DNA from: Streptomyces humi
GTDB taxonomy: Bacteria > Actinomycetota > Actinomycetes > Streptomycetales > Streptomycetaceae
DNA length: 64,000 bases
Direction: 5' to 3'
NCBI RefSeq assembly: GCF_001005085.2
Contig: NZ_LBMU02000058.1
Span: forward strand, 1-64,000
Shown one piece after another: positions 17,322 to 25,845 of the stretch. A program made the translations under genes and the position numbers. The notes under the pieces were generated by a model that was not told the DNA's origin, searched no databases, and saw nothing but the letters and a program-made list of their open reading frames with translations. The first letter of the stretch is position 1. Each line of letters starts with the position of its first letter.

Positions 17322-17717
17322 ATGGACGACACCTCCGGGACGGCGCTCGACCGGCTCGGCGCCGGCAAGTACCTGCTGATCACCAGCTACCGCAAGGACG
17401 GCACCCCCGTCCCGACCCCGGTGTGGGTGGTGCGGGACGGGGACGGCCTCGGCGTCTGGACGACCACCGACAGCTGGAAGGTCAAGCGCATCCGCCGCCG
17501 CGCCGACGTCCAGGTCGGCCCCTGCGACCTGCGCGGGCGCCCGACCGGTGAGCCGCTCCCGGCCACCGCCGAGATCGCCGACGCGGCCACCACCGCCCGC
17601 TACCGCGCCCTCATCGCCCGCAAGTACGGCGTCACCGGCCGCCTCACGCTCCTCGGCAGCAGGCTGCGGCGCGGCCTGGACGGCACCGTCGGCATCCGGG
17701 TGACGCTGACGCCCTGA
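17322..17717 (+). CDS. PPOX-class (split beta-barrel) F420- or flavin-dependent oxidoreductase
   Basis: This 131-residue protein has the split-barrel flavin-binding fold of the pyridoxamine 5'-phosphate oxidase group. It begins LGAGKYLLITSYRKDGTPVPTPVWVVRDGDGLGVWTTTDSWKVKRIRR, a pattern typical of the PPOX-class F420-dependent subfamily of actinobacteria. The substrate is unknown. It lies 50 bases after the C-S lyase gene on the same strand and may share its transcript, which ends at a strong hairpin overlapping the stop codon. Confidence 0.85.
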   Translation: MDDTSGTALDRLGAGKYLLITSYRKDGTPVPTPVWVVRDGDGLGVWTTTDSWKVKRIRRRADVQVGPCDLRGRPTGEPLPATAEIADAATTARYRALIARKYGVTGRLTLLGSRLRRGLDGTVGIRVTLTP

Positions 17718-17740
17718 GGAGGCCGCCGCCTCCCCAGGGC
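17711..17740. terminator. Strong two-part hairpin between convergent genes
   Basis: The inner stem GGAGGC (17718-17723)/GCCTCC (17728-17733) has a CGCC loop. It is extended by the outer stem GCCCTG (17711-17716)/CAGGGC (17735-17740) across one A-C mismatch. It includes the stop codon of the PPOX gene and faces the convergent hydrolase gene. Confidence 0.8.
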
Positions 17741-17748
17741 GAACGTGC

Positions 17749-20511
17749 CTACGGGGCGTCCAGCACCGTGCCGTTGAGCGCGAGCCCGTCCGGCAGCGGC
17801 CGGCCGTCGTCGCCGGTCTGCCGGAAACTCACCGACTCGGCCGGCTCCCCGACCCGGTCCCGGACGGTGGGCACGGCCACGTCCAGGGCCGTCTTCCCGG
17901 CGGGCACGTCCAGCCACAGATACAGGCCGTCCACCTTCGACAGCGGCCGCTCCGGGTCCGGTCGCGCCCCGGAGACCCCGGCCAGCCAGGCCGGGTCGAC
18001 GTCCTTGGTGGACAGCTCCGCGCCGCCGTCGACCGGTACCGGCACGAACAGCGCGCCGATGTCCGTGTCGGCGGCCTCCGACAGCGAGATCCGCCACTTC
18101 AGGGCCGCGCCCTCGGTCACCCGGTCCGCGAGCGGGGTCACGGTGACCTTCGGCGCCGGGTCGTCGTCGTGCACGGTCACCCCGCCCCGGTAGGAGCCCA
18201 CCACCGCCCCGTGCACCGCCTTGACCAGCACGTCGTGCGGCACGTCGAGGCCGTACCGGGTGTTGCCGGTCACCCGCACCGGCACGTCGACGTCATGGCC
18301 GCCGGGCCGCACGGTGACCAGACGGTCCTCGGCGGTGCCGGTCGCCGGGTCGACGACGTACACCCGGACCTGGCCGCTGCCCCGGCCGGACACCCGCACC
18401 GGGACCCGGTAGGTCCGTGCCCCGGAGTCGCCCTCGTCGACCGTGAGCCGGCCGACGTCCACGCGCGGCAGCTCGGCCGCCCGGACCGCCGGGGTGCCGG
18501 GCCGCCAGCCCCAGGCGTCCATCAGCCAGGCCTGACCGGACGCCGAACGCGGCGTCAGTTCGAGGGAGTCGACGGACCGCAGGTCCAGCCGGGCGCCGCG
18601 GGCGCCGGTCAGCGGCAGGCGCACCTCGCGCGCCCAGTAGGACGCGGTGCGGTCGCTGCCGGGCAGCCCGTCGACCGTGACCCGGCCCAGCCTCGCCCGC
18701 CGCCCGTGGCCGTCGGTGACGGACACGTCGAGCTGCGTGCCCCGGGAGTTCGGCGGCACGAAGACCCGCAGCGCGAGTGCCTTGGCACCGAGCAGGGAGA
18801 CCGGCCGGGCCGGCCGCACCCGCGCCGGAGCACCGGCGGCCGTCCAGCGCAGCGCGATCGCGTGCCGTCCGGACTCGCGTGCCGTCTGCCACTGCGCGAA
18901 GTGCGGTGAGGCCCCCCGGGCCCCCTGGCCCAGGCAGGCCGCCGCCGGGTCGGGGTCGACCGCCGAGCACAGCCGGCCGCCGGTCACGGTCACCCCGCCG
19001 TCCGGCAGGAACCCGGCGCCGCGGTTCGCGCCGACCGCGTGACTGAGCACCCGCGCCGGATCCGCCGACGGCGCCCGCCGCCCCGAACCGTCCAGCAGCG
19101 GACGCACCCTGTCGTCCCCGGCGACGAACAGCCGGGCCGCGGCGGCGATGTAGGCCGATCCGGCGCGGTGCTGGCGGTCGGCGGTCAGCCGGGTCGCCGT
19201 ACCGGGGGAGCACACCGGGTCCCGGTGGTCCGGGTCGTCGTAGAAGTCGTCCTCCGCGGGTGCCTGCGCCTGCCCCGGCGTCCACTCCGTGTTGAAGAAG
19301 TTGTGGTCGGCGCCGATCACGTACACCGCGCTGTGCAGGGCCCGCCCGGTGCTGACGGCGCGTGTGCCGTCGACGTACACCTCGCCCTGGAGGTCGGAGA
19401 CGTCGCCGTCACAGCCCGGCAGGATCGTGAGCGAGGGCACGTCCGGTACCGGGTTCTGGCCGAAGACGGTCGGACCGATCAGCACGGTCCCGCTGATGTG
19501 CCAGCGCACCGCGCCGTGGTAGCCGTCCTGTGCGGCAGGCGGCGGGTAGAGGCTGTCCAGCGCGGCCCGGTTCACCCCCTCGCCGCCCCGCGAGTGACCC
19601 ACCAGCAGCACCCGGGAGAGGTCGGCGCGGGGTGCCTCGCGTACGATCCGCGGTGCCTGCCGGGGGTGCCGCGCCCAGTCCGCCCAGTGCGCCAGGTGCA
19701 GTCGCACCAAGGACGAACGGGCCTGGGCGCCGCCGTCCTCGGCCTGCCAGTCCTGGCCGTTGATCCCGTTCGCCGAGACGGACACGGTCACATAGCCCTG
19801 GGAGGCCAGCAGCCGCTGGTCGCGGAGGTAACCCCGGTGGCTGGGGATCGGGAGCGTGCCGGCCGGGCACGGCCAGGCGCCCGAGACGCCGTCGGCGCCG
19901 CCGTGCGGGGTGTAACAGGTGGCGTGCCGGCCGTGCAGGAACAGCGCGAGCGGACGGGCGCCGGGTGCCCCGGCCGGTGCGACCACCACGGCGCGCATCT
20001 CGACCGGCACGGAGAATCCGGGCAGCCGCACCGACGTGAGCCGGTACGAGCCGCTGACCGTGCGATAGGGGCCGGGTCTGCCAGGATCCACCGGGCCCGC
20101 GGGCAGCGGTGCGGGGAGCGGGGCCGCCCCCGCCCCGGGTGCGGCGGTGGCCTGGTGACGGTCCAGCCGCCGTCCGCCGGACCACACTTGAAGACCTCTC
20201 AGCGCGCCGGCTCGCGTGCCCGCCAGCCCCAGCCGGAAGGTGCGGCCGTCCCGTTCCGGCTTCGGCACCCCCAACAGGCGCCCGTCAGCACGGAACTCCA
20301 CCCGCGCGTCCCCCATGGGCACCCGGCTGCCCGACCGCCACACCAGCTCGGGCGCCGACCGCCCGTCGTCGAGGCGCCAGCCCGGTGGCAGCTGTCCGCC
20401 GGACACCGCTGTGGCCGGGGCCTGTTCGGCGTGCGCGGTGGTGCCGGACACTCCTCCCGCGAGCGCGAGCACCGTCGCCACGGTGACCCATATTCGCCCG
20501 GTACGGACCAA
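17749..20511 (-). CDS. Large secreted alpha/beta-hydrolase with C-terminal beta-sandwich domains
   Basis: This 920-residue exported protein has a signal peptide (residues 1-28, ending AHA), an N-terminal beta-rich region and an alpha/beta-hydrolase domain (about 145-490). The latter has LALFLHGRH, the nucleophile elbow VGHSRGGEGV, a GCDGDVSDLQG acid-loop candidate and GADHNFFNTEW with a probable catalytic His. Several beta-sandwich modules follow, the last resembling Calx-beta repeats (VDEGDSGARTYRVPVRVSG, VTEGAALKWRISLSEAAD). The start is TTG at 20511, supported by GAGGAGGGG six bases upstream. No ATG or GTG precedes the signal peptide in frame. The substrate is unknown: an esterase, lipase or polyester-type hydrolase is possible. 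Confidence 0.82.
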   Translation of the reverse strand: MVRTGRIWVTVATVLALAGGVSGTTAHAEQAPATAVSGGQLPPGWRLDDGRSAPELVWRSGSRVPMGDARVEFRADGRLLGVPKPERDGRTFRLGLAGTRAGALRGLQVWSGGRRLDRHQATAAPGAGAAPLPAPLPAGPVDPGRPGPYRTVSGSYRLTSVRLPGFSVPVEMRAVVVAPAGAPGARPLALFLHGRHATCYTPHGGADGVSGAWPCPAGTLPIPSHRGYLRDQRLLASQGYVTVSVSANGINGQDWQAEDGGAQARSSLVRLHLAHWADWARHPRQAPRIVREAPRADLSRVLLVGHSRGGEGVNRAALDSLYPPPAAQDGYHGAVRWHISGTVLIGPTVFGQNPVPDVPSLTILPGCDGDVSDLQGEVYVDGTRAVSTGRALHSAVYVIGADHNFFNTEWTPGQAQAPAEDDFYDDPDHRDPVCSPGTATRLTADRQHRAGSAYIAAAARLFVAGDDRVRPLLDGSGRRAPSADPARVLSHAVGANRGAGFLPDGGVTVTGGRLCSAVDPDPAAACLGQGARGASPHFAQWQTARESGRHAIALRWTAAGAPARVRPARPVSLLGAKALALRVFVPPNSRGTQLDVSVTDGHGRRARLGRVTVDGLPGSDRTASYWAREVRLPLTGARGARLDLRSVDSLELTPRSASGQAWLMDAWGWRPGTPAVRAAELPRVDVGRLTVDEGDSGARTYRVPVRVSGRGSGQVRVYVVDPATGTAEDRLVTVRPGGHDVDVPVRVTGNTRYGLDVPHDVLVKAVHGAVVGSYRGGVTVHDDDPAPKVTVTPLADRVTEGAALKWRISLSEAADTDIGALFVPVPVDGGAELSTKDVDPAWLAGVSGARPDPERPLSKVDGLYLWLDVPAGKTALDVAVPTVRDRVGEPAESVSFRQTGDDGRPLPDGLALNGTVLDAP

Positions 20512-20663
20512 TGTTCCCCTCCTCGAAAGGCGAGCACGCCCACCCCGGCCGTCCCGGGAGGCCCTCGCGTCCCGGAGGACGGAGCCGGCAGTCTGTGGGT
20601 TGCCTGTGAGGAAGGGGGGATCGGGTCAACGGGGCGAAGGGAGGGGGCCGTCCGCCCCGGCCG

Positions 20664-21083
20664 TCAGCTCCAGGCGCGGTACGGCTCGTCGAGGAGCTGG
20701 AAGACCGGCTCGCCCCGTACCGGGTCCTTGGCGGTGGAGAGCCGCACCCGGTCGCCGCTGTGGATGCCGATCGGCGGGCCCATGACCCGGCCGCGTACGA
20801 CGAAGCCCTCGGCCATCTCGATGAGGGAGACGTTGCGCGCGGCGGGCGTGTTGCGGTGCACCACCGTCGAGTGGCGGACCGTGCCCACCCCTTCGCTGCG
20901 CTCCGCGCGCAGGTCGCTGCCCTGGCACACCGGACACAGCAGGCGGTGGTACATCGCGGTGCCGCACCAGGTGCAGCGCTGGAAGGTGATGGCGTCCTTG
21001 GGGTGGTCCGCGGGCCTGGGGTCGAGAACGCTCGTCGCGAATCCGACCGCCGACTGTGCGGCGCTCGCCGAGTGGTGGTACAC
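20664..21083 (-). CDS. DUF35-type acyl-CoA-associated zinc ribbon/OB-fold protein
   Basis: This protein of about 139 residues has a rubredoxin-like zinc ribbon (CTWCGTAMYHRLLCPVC) followed by an OB fold (GVGTVRHSTVVHRNTPAARNVSLIEMAEGFVVRGRVMG). DUF35 proteins usually partner thiolases or CoA-ester enzymes, but no thiolase gene is adjacent. A GTG at 21083 with GGGAG upstream is preferred. A longer frame starts at 21194 but would begin inside the operator and upstream of the likely promoter. A perfect 15-bp palindrome at 21189-21203, matching sites before the neighbouring TetR gene, suggests TetR control. Confidence 0.8.
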   Translation of the reverse strand: MYHHSASAAQSAVGFATSVLDPRPADHPKDAITFQRCTWCGTAMYHRLLCPVCQGSDLRAERSEGVGTVRHSTVVHRNTPAARNVSLIEMAEGFVVRGRVMGPPIGIHSGDRVRLSTAKDPVRGEPVFQLLDEPYRAWS

Positions 21084-21188
21084 GCTGGTCAACTCCCTGC
21101 GCTCGCCCGGAATCCGGAATCGCGCACCGGGCCCGGCCGGGCGCGCGTGTGCCCGGTTCGCCGTGCCACCGTGCACGCCGACAGAGTA

Positions 21189-21203
21189 TGGCACTCAGTG
21201 CCA
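21189..21203. promoter_or_regulatory. Perfect 15-bp palindrome, probable TetR operator (DUF35 promoter)
   Basis: TGGCACT-C-AGTGCCA is a perfect dyad. On the minus strand it falls between a TTTACG-like -35 and a CATACT/TACTCT -10 sequence, about 110 bases upstream of the DUF35 start. Related sites precede the TetR gene at 22091 and 22114. Confidence 0.65.
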
Positions 21204-21273
21204 GTCGTAAAGGTACTGGGTGCCCTGAAATTGAGCGTGCCGATCGGCCACGCCGGGCGCGGCGGTGCCTCCG

Positions 21274-22059
21274 TCAGGCGCGGCCGAACGCGGTCTCGAT
21301 CTCCTGCACCACCCGCCACAGCGGGGCGTCCCGCCGGGAGACCAGTACGACGACGTCCTCCGGGTGCTCCGCGGTCCCGCCGAACAGCGCGGCCGACGGC
21401 GCCCCGCCGGGAGCGACGAGGGCTTGCCGGGGGCCGTCCGGGGGCTCCTCCCGGATCCCGCCCTGCTCGGTGCCGAACGCGGCCTGCACATAGCCGAGGG
21501 CGTGGTCGACCGCCTCGCCCGCGTCGCCCTGTCCGTCCGAACGCAGCCATGAGCGGAGCGCGTTGTTGTGCGCCGCGACCACCGCCGCCGCCACCACGTC
21601 CGCGCGCAGCGTCCCGTCCGGCCGGCCGGCGTAGCGGCCGCGCAGGTACGCGGCGAGCGCCCGCTCGTAGCGCCACACCACCGACAGCTCGTACGCGCGC
21701 AGCCCCGGGACCTGCCTGGTGAGCCGGTAGCGCTGGACGGAGAAGGTGGGATTCTCGGCGTACATCCGCAGGACCAGCCGGGCCGCGTCGCACACCCGTC
21801 GTACCGGCTCGGCCCCCGGGTCGCTCGCCGCCAGGAAGGCGGTCATGTCGGCCAGGCACCCCTCGTGGTCGGGGAAGACCACGTCCTCCTTGGACGGGAA
21901 GTAACGGAAGAACGAGCGGCGCCCGACCCCGGCGAGGGCGACGATGTCGTCCACGGTCGTCTGCTCGTAGCCGCGCTCCAGGAAGAGCCGGAAGGCCGCC
22001 GCGACCAGGGCGTCCCGCATGGGCGGCTTGGCGGGCGGTGCCGCACTGCTGGAGCTCAT
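21274..22059 (-). CDS. TetR/AcrR-family transcriptional regulator
   Basis: This 261-residue regulator has a TetR DNA-binding domain at about residues 13-60 (RDALVAAAFRLFLERGYEQTTVDDIVALAGVGRRSFFRYFPSKEDVVF). A helical ligand-binding domain follows, with an unusually long C-terminal extension (after about residue 195) of unclear fold. The start at 22059 places the HTH correctly. The upstream in-frame extension crosses the operators and is unlikely to be translated. Two copies of the GGCACT..AGTGC motif lie 32-70 bases upstream and one perfect copy lies in the promoter of the next gene downstream (DUF35 protein). This points to autoregulation and control of that gene. Confidence 0.9.
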   Translation of the reverse strand: MSSSSAAPPAKPPMRDALVAAAFRLFLERGYEQTTVDDIVALAGVGRRSFFRYFPSKEDVVFPDHEGCLADMTAFLAASDPGAEPVRRVCDAARLVLRMYAENPTFSVQRYRLTRQVPGLRAYELSVVWRYERALAAYLRGRYAGRPDGTLRADVVAAAVVAAHNNALRSWLRSDGQGDAGEAVDHALGYVQAAFGTEQGGIREEPPDGPRQALVAPGGAPSAALFGGTAEHPEDVVVLVSRRDAPLWRVVQEIETAFGRA

Positions 22060-22090
22060 GGACGCGAACGTAGCATTCCGGCCGCCCTCA

Positions 22091-22105
22091 TGGCACTCAG
22101 TGCAC
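22091..22105. promoter_or_regulatory. TetR operator-like site 2
   Basis: TGGCACTCAGTGCAC matches 13 of 15 positions of the perfect palindrome at 21189-21203. It lies 32 bases upstream of the tetR-type start codon. Confidence 0.55.
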
Positions 22106-22113
22106 GCCATACG

Positions 22114-22128
22114 GGGAACTGAGTGCAC
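22114..22128. promoter_or_regulatory. TetR operator-like site 3
   Basis: GGGAACTGAGTGCAC matches 11 of 15 positions of the same palindrome. Its centre is 23 bases from that of site 2, about two helical turns, which suits cooperative binding of two dimers. Confidence 0.45.
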
Positions 22129-22241
22129 TGCGGCCCCGCTCTCCCGGTCGGGCTGAACCGGTGGGCCGCTCTCCCCGTATGTGTTCTCGGGGATCGCGGA
22201 CACCCGTGCGCACGGGACACGGGACGTGGAAGGAGAGCAGT

Positions 22242-22997
22242 GTGTCGACACCGCCCGACCCTGAACAGCCGCACCGCGGACCGGTACTGGAACCGGTACG
22301 GGTGCTGCGCCCGCGCCGGCTCGACGCCCTCGCGGAGCTGATGCGGGAGATCCGCGAGGAGGCGGAGGCCGACGAGAAGGAGAGGACGGCCAAGGGCGCC
22401 CGGGGCCCGGCGGACTTCGAGGCGTTCGACTCCGCGCGTGCGCCCGGCGGCGGCACGGAGGACGAGACCCAGGAACTGCCGCCCGTCACCGACGGCCCGC
22501 GCACCGGGTACGGCGCCCGCGGCCGAGGACACGGCCGGGTCGGCGGCCCGTCCCGCGCCTTCGGCTTCGGACCGGGACTGCGCCGGGCCGCCGTGGTGGT
22601 CGCGGTCAGCGCGGCCGCCCTGGTCGGCTTCGGCAGCGCGCTCCTGCTGCCCGGCCGGGAGGGCACCGCGGCCGCCGCCCAGCCGTCCGAGTCCGCCGGC
22701 ACGGCACCGGCGAGCACCCCGCCGGCCTCGGACTCCACCGACGACCCCGACGGCGCCGGCACCCTCCGCCGGGGTGACACCGGCCCCGAGGTCGTCGAAC
22801 TGGAGCAGCGCCTGCTGCGCATCCCGGACGTCTACCGCGACGGCTCCACCGGCGGGACCTACGACGCCGCCCTCACCGCCGCCGTGGAGCGCTTCCAGAT
22901 CTGGTACGGCATCAGCGGCGACGAACGCGGCGTCTACGGCGACGACACCCGGCAGGCCCTTGAGTCCCGCACGACCCTCACCACCACCGACGGCTGA
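22242..22997 (+). CDS. Membrane-anchored protein with C-terminal peptidoglycan-binding domain
   Basis: This 251-residue protein has a cytoplasmic N-terminal part rich in Arg, Glu and Pro (RPRRLDALAELMREIREEAEADEKE). One transmembrane helix follows at about residues 116-137 (AAVVVAVSAAALVGFGSALLL), then a Ser/Ala/Pro linker and an extracellular PG_binding_1-type domain (LRRGDTGPEVVELEQRLLRI...YDAALTAAVERFQIWYGI). It should bind cell wall. The cytoplasmic part may couple to a partner such as a regulator. GTG at 22242 follows AAGGAGA with seven-base spacing. It is divergent from the TetR gene. Confidence 0.85.
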   Translation: MSTPPDPEQPHRGPVLEPVRVLRPRRLDALAELMREIREEAEADEKERTAKGARGPADFEAFDSARAPGGGTEDETQELPPVTDGPRTGYGARGRGHGRVGGPSRAFGFGPGLRRAAVVVAVSAAALVGFGSALLLPGREGTAAAAQPSESAGTAPASTPPASDSTDDPDGAGTLRRGDTGPEVVELEQRLLRIPDVYRDGSTGGTYDAALTAAVERFQIWYGISGDERGVYGDDTRQALESRTTLTTTDG

Positions 22998-23016
22998 CCC
23001 GCCGGCCGGCCCGTGG

Positions 23017-25383
23017 TCACTCCTCGTCCTCCAGCGGCACCCGGATGTCCAGCACGCACACGTCGTCGCGTCGTTCGCCGACCAGCATCGCGTCGAGCAA
23101 CGCGGCCAGGGAGTCGGGTTCGGCGGCGCGGACGGCCTCGGCCAGCCGGTTCAGGCCCGCGTCGATGTCCTCGCCGGGCCGTTCCACCAGGCCGTCGGTG
23201 TACATCAGCAGCCGGTCGCCGGGCTCCAGCCGGAACTCCGCGGACCCGTAGGACGGTTCGGCGTGGGCCCCGAGGAGCATGCCCTCCGGACGGTCGAGCC
23301 GGCGCACCTCGCCGTCGCGCACCAGCAGGGGCGGCAGGTGACCCGCCTGGGCCCAGACGAGACGGTGTTCGGCCGGTTCGTAACGGGCGAGGATCAGGGT
23401 CGCGGTGGACTGGCTGTCCCGGGAGTGCAGGAGCAGGAAGTTCAGGCGGGCCAGCGCACCGGTCAGCGAGGAGCCGGTGGACACCATGCCCTTGGCCGTG
23501 AACCGGAGCTGGGCCATGGTCGCGACCGCGTCCACGCCGTGCCCCGCCACGTCGCCGACCACGAACAGCGCCGCGTCGCCGGGCAGTTCGACGGCGCTGA
23601 ACCAGTCGCCGCCGACATGGACCCCGGCCTGCGCGGGCAGGTAGGCGACCTCGACACGCAGTCCGCACAGCCGCACCGGCTCGCTGGGCAGCGGCAGCAG
23701 GGCGTGCTGGAGCCGGGTCGCCAGCGCGCGTTCGGCGTCGAGGACACCGCGCTGCACGAGGATCGCCCGTTCGCTGTCCACCAGGGCGAGTTCGGCGCTG
23801 CGCTGTGCGGTGAGGTCCTGCACGAAGCCGTGCACCTCGACGACCGTACCGTCCGGCGCGTTCACCGTCTCGGCGACGGCCCGCAGATGCCGGACGGCGT
23901 TCCCGGACCTGACCCGGAACGGCACGTCCAGCCGGCGGCCGGTACGGGCGAGTTCGGCGACGCCCCGGGCCAGCGTGTGCGCGTCCTCGGGCAGCACCAG
24001 GTCGGGCAGCAGGTCCAGCGGGACCGCTCCGCGCCCCGGGTCGCGGCCCAGGATCGTGTACACCTGCGAGGACCAGGTGACCTGACGGGTGACCAGGTTC
24101 CAGTTCGCCCAGCCGAGGTTGCCCAGCCGCTGCATGTCCGCAAGCCGCTGTTCCTGGCGCTCCTCGGGGTCGTGCCGCAGCCAGCTCACCAGCAGGCCCT
24201 CGCCCAGGCGTGCGGCCCGCACCGAGTAGGTGGCGGTCAGTGGCACCCCGGCGACGATCTCCTCGTAGACGAACGGCTCACCCTCGTACGGCTCCCCGCC
24301 GAGCGCCTTCAGGTACCCCTGCCACAGGGACTCGCCGGCGACCGAGGGATAGCTCTCCAGGATGTGCGCGCCGATCATCTCGTGGCCGGTGCGGCCGAGG
24401 ATGTCCACGGCGTCCGGCGTGGCCGCGTCGATGCGGTAGTCCTCCACCGTCCCGCCGGGGGAACGGAGCGGGGTCAGCAGGACCACCGCCCCGGGCAGCG
24501 CGTCCAGCACGCTCTGGACCGCCCCGGAGAACCCCGAGGGGACCGGCGCGGCGGGCGCGTCCAGGGTGCTGAGCCGCCCGGCGCACAGCCGGGCGACGGC
24601 CGTCAGCAGCTCGCGGTCGGCGGGCTGGAAGGCGCTCCGGTCCCGGCGGAGCACACCGAGGGCCGCCTCGGTCCCGCCGCCCGCCGTCATCGGCAGCCAG
24701 GCCCGGGACCGCCAGCGCCCGTGCGGCTCGCCGATGAGCTGGTAGTGCCGCCGGTCCTCGGTGAAGTGCTCCAGCCAGAGCGGTTCACCCGCCTTGATCG
24801 CCTCCAGCGGGGCGATCCCGCTCAGCGGGGGCACCAGCCGCCACTGGTCGGCGAGGGCCGCGTCGATGCCCGCGTCGGCGACGAGTTCGAGTCCGTTCCC
24901 CGGCAGCCGCCGGTACAGCAGCACCGCGTCGGCGCCGAGCCGGGGCGCCAGGTGTTCGAGGAGTGTCCCGGCCAGTTCCCGCGGGGAGGTGACGCGCACC
25001 AGGGCCCTGCCGAGCCGGCCGAGGATCTCGGCGACCTCGGGCACGGCCAGGGACGTCCGCTCACCCGCCGGGTCGGGCGGTTCCGCGCCGGGGGCCGTGG
25101 CGGGCGGCGTACCGGGCATCAGGGCGCCGAGGGTGAGCCAGCACTCCTCCAGCAGGGTCCGGTGGCCGGCCTCGGCCCGCCTCACCAGCGCCTCGTGCGC
25201 GGCGTCGGGGGTGCAGCCCGTGGTGGCCATCAGCGCCCCCTTGGCCCGCTCCACCACGGCGGAGGTGGCCACCGAGTCCCGTAGCCGGTCCAGCTCGGCG
25301 CGTTGCCGCGACACCACCTTGGCCAGCGCTGCCGCCTGGGCGGCGGAGCCGGTGTCCACAGCGGAAACGTGCTCGCTCGTCAC
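23017..25383 (-). CDS. ANTAR-GAF-PAS-PP2C (SpoIIE/RsbU-type) multidomain phosphatase
   Basis: This cytoplasmic signalling protein of about 788 residues probably dephosphorylates an anti-sigma-factor antagonist. In order it has an ANTAR-like helical bundle (about 30-85, ERAKGALMATTGCTPDAAHEALVRRA), a GAF domain (about 115-270), two PAS-like regions (about 280-400 and 420-520) and a SpoIIE PP2C domain (about 545-785, with GGDWFSAVELPGD, VGDVAGHGVDA and YTDGLVERPGEDID). An RNA-binding ANTAR module on a phosphatase hints at two outputs. The start is uncertain: GTG at 25383 is used, GTG at 25419 is possible, and neither has a clear ribosome site. Confidence 0.88.
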   Translation of the reverse strand: MTSEHVSAVDTGSAAQAAALAKVVSRQRAELDRLRDSVATSAVVERAKGALMATTGCTPDAAHEALVRRAEAGHRTLLEECWLTLGALMPGTPPATAPGAEPPDPAGERTSLAVPEVAEILGRLGRALVRVTSPRELAGTLLEHLAPRLGADAVLLYRRLPGNGLELVADAGIDAALADQWRLVPPLSGIAPLEAIKAGEPLWLEHFTEDRRHYQLIGEPHGRWRSRAWLPMTAGGGTEAALGVLRRDRSAFQPADRELLTAVARLCAGRLSTLDAPAAPVPSGFSGAVQSVLDALPGAVVLLTPLRSPGGTVEDYRIDAATPDAVDILGRTGHEMIGAHILESYPSVAGESLWQGYLKALGGEPYEGEPFVYEEIVAGVPLTATYSVRAARLGEGLLVSWLRHDPEERQEQRLADMQRLGNLGWANWNLVTRQVTWSSQVYTILGRDPGRGAVPLDLLPDLVLPEDAHTLARGVAELARTGRRLDVPFRVRSGNAVRHLRAVAETVNAPDGTVVEVHGFVQDLTAQRSAELALVDSERAILVQRGVLDAERALATRLQHALLPLPSEPVRLCGLRVEVAYLPAQAGVHVGGDWFSAVELPGDAALFVVGDVAGHGVDAVATMAQLRFTAKGMVSTGSSLTGALARLNFLLLHSRDSQSTATLILARYEPAEHRLVWAQAGHLPPLLVRDGEVRRLDRPEGMLLGAHAEPSYGSAEFRLEPGDRLLMYTDGLVERPGEDIDAGLNRLAEAVRAAEPDSLAALLDAMLVGERRDDVCVLDIRVPLEDEE

Positions 25384-25467
25384 GGGTCGAGCATGGCACA
25401 GGAAGGCGCTTCCGATCACACCCGTGCGGGATCTGTGAAGCCGCTGCGGAGCCCCGGACCGGCAGGG

Positions 25468-25845
25468 TCAGCGGCCGGTGCTGTGTCCGACCAGTGCCTC
25501 GGTGACCACGCGGACGCTGCGCGCGATGTGCTGGAGCTGCATGACCTCGGCCGCGTACAGCTTGATCGTGTGCTCGATGACCGACTCGGGCAGGCCCAGC
25601 AGCGGCAGTTCGGCCCGCGCCGTCTGGAGCGCCGTGCGCGCCACCCGGACCTCGTGCTGGACCTGGATCTGCGCGTGCCGGGCGAGCAGCACGGGGTGCC
25701 GGATCAGCGCCGGGTAGCTGGCGTAGCGGGCCGGTACCAGTTCCCGCAGCCACTTGGCCGCGGAGCGCTCCCAGTCGTAGCTGCCCGGCGCCTTGACCTG
25801 GCAGGGCCAGTCGGGGCTGATGCGCGTGGTCGTCGTCAGAGTCAT
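25468..25845 (-). CDS. Hypothetical helical protein (125 residues)
   Basis: I do not recognise this protein. It starts MTLTTTTRISPDWPCQVKAPGSYDWERSAAKWLRELVPARY and continues as amphipathic helices (HAQIQVQHEVRVARTALQTARAELPLLG, IEHTIKLYAAEVMQLQHIARSVRVV). There is no signal peptide or membrane segment. The coding bias is strong. ATG at 25845 follows GGAAG with eight bases, and an ATG two codons upstream is possible. Upstream lie a 9-bp hairpin and an AT-rich candidate promoter about 300 bases away, suggesting a long leader. Confidence 0.7.
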   Translation of the reverse strand: MTLTTTTRISPDWPCQVKAPGSYDWERSAAKWLRELVPARYASYPALIRHPVLLARHAQIQVQHEVRVARTALQTARAELPLLGLPESVIEHTIKLYAAEVMQLQHIARSVRVVTEALVGHSTGR

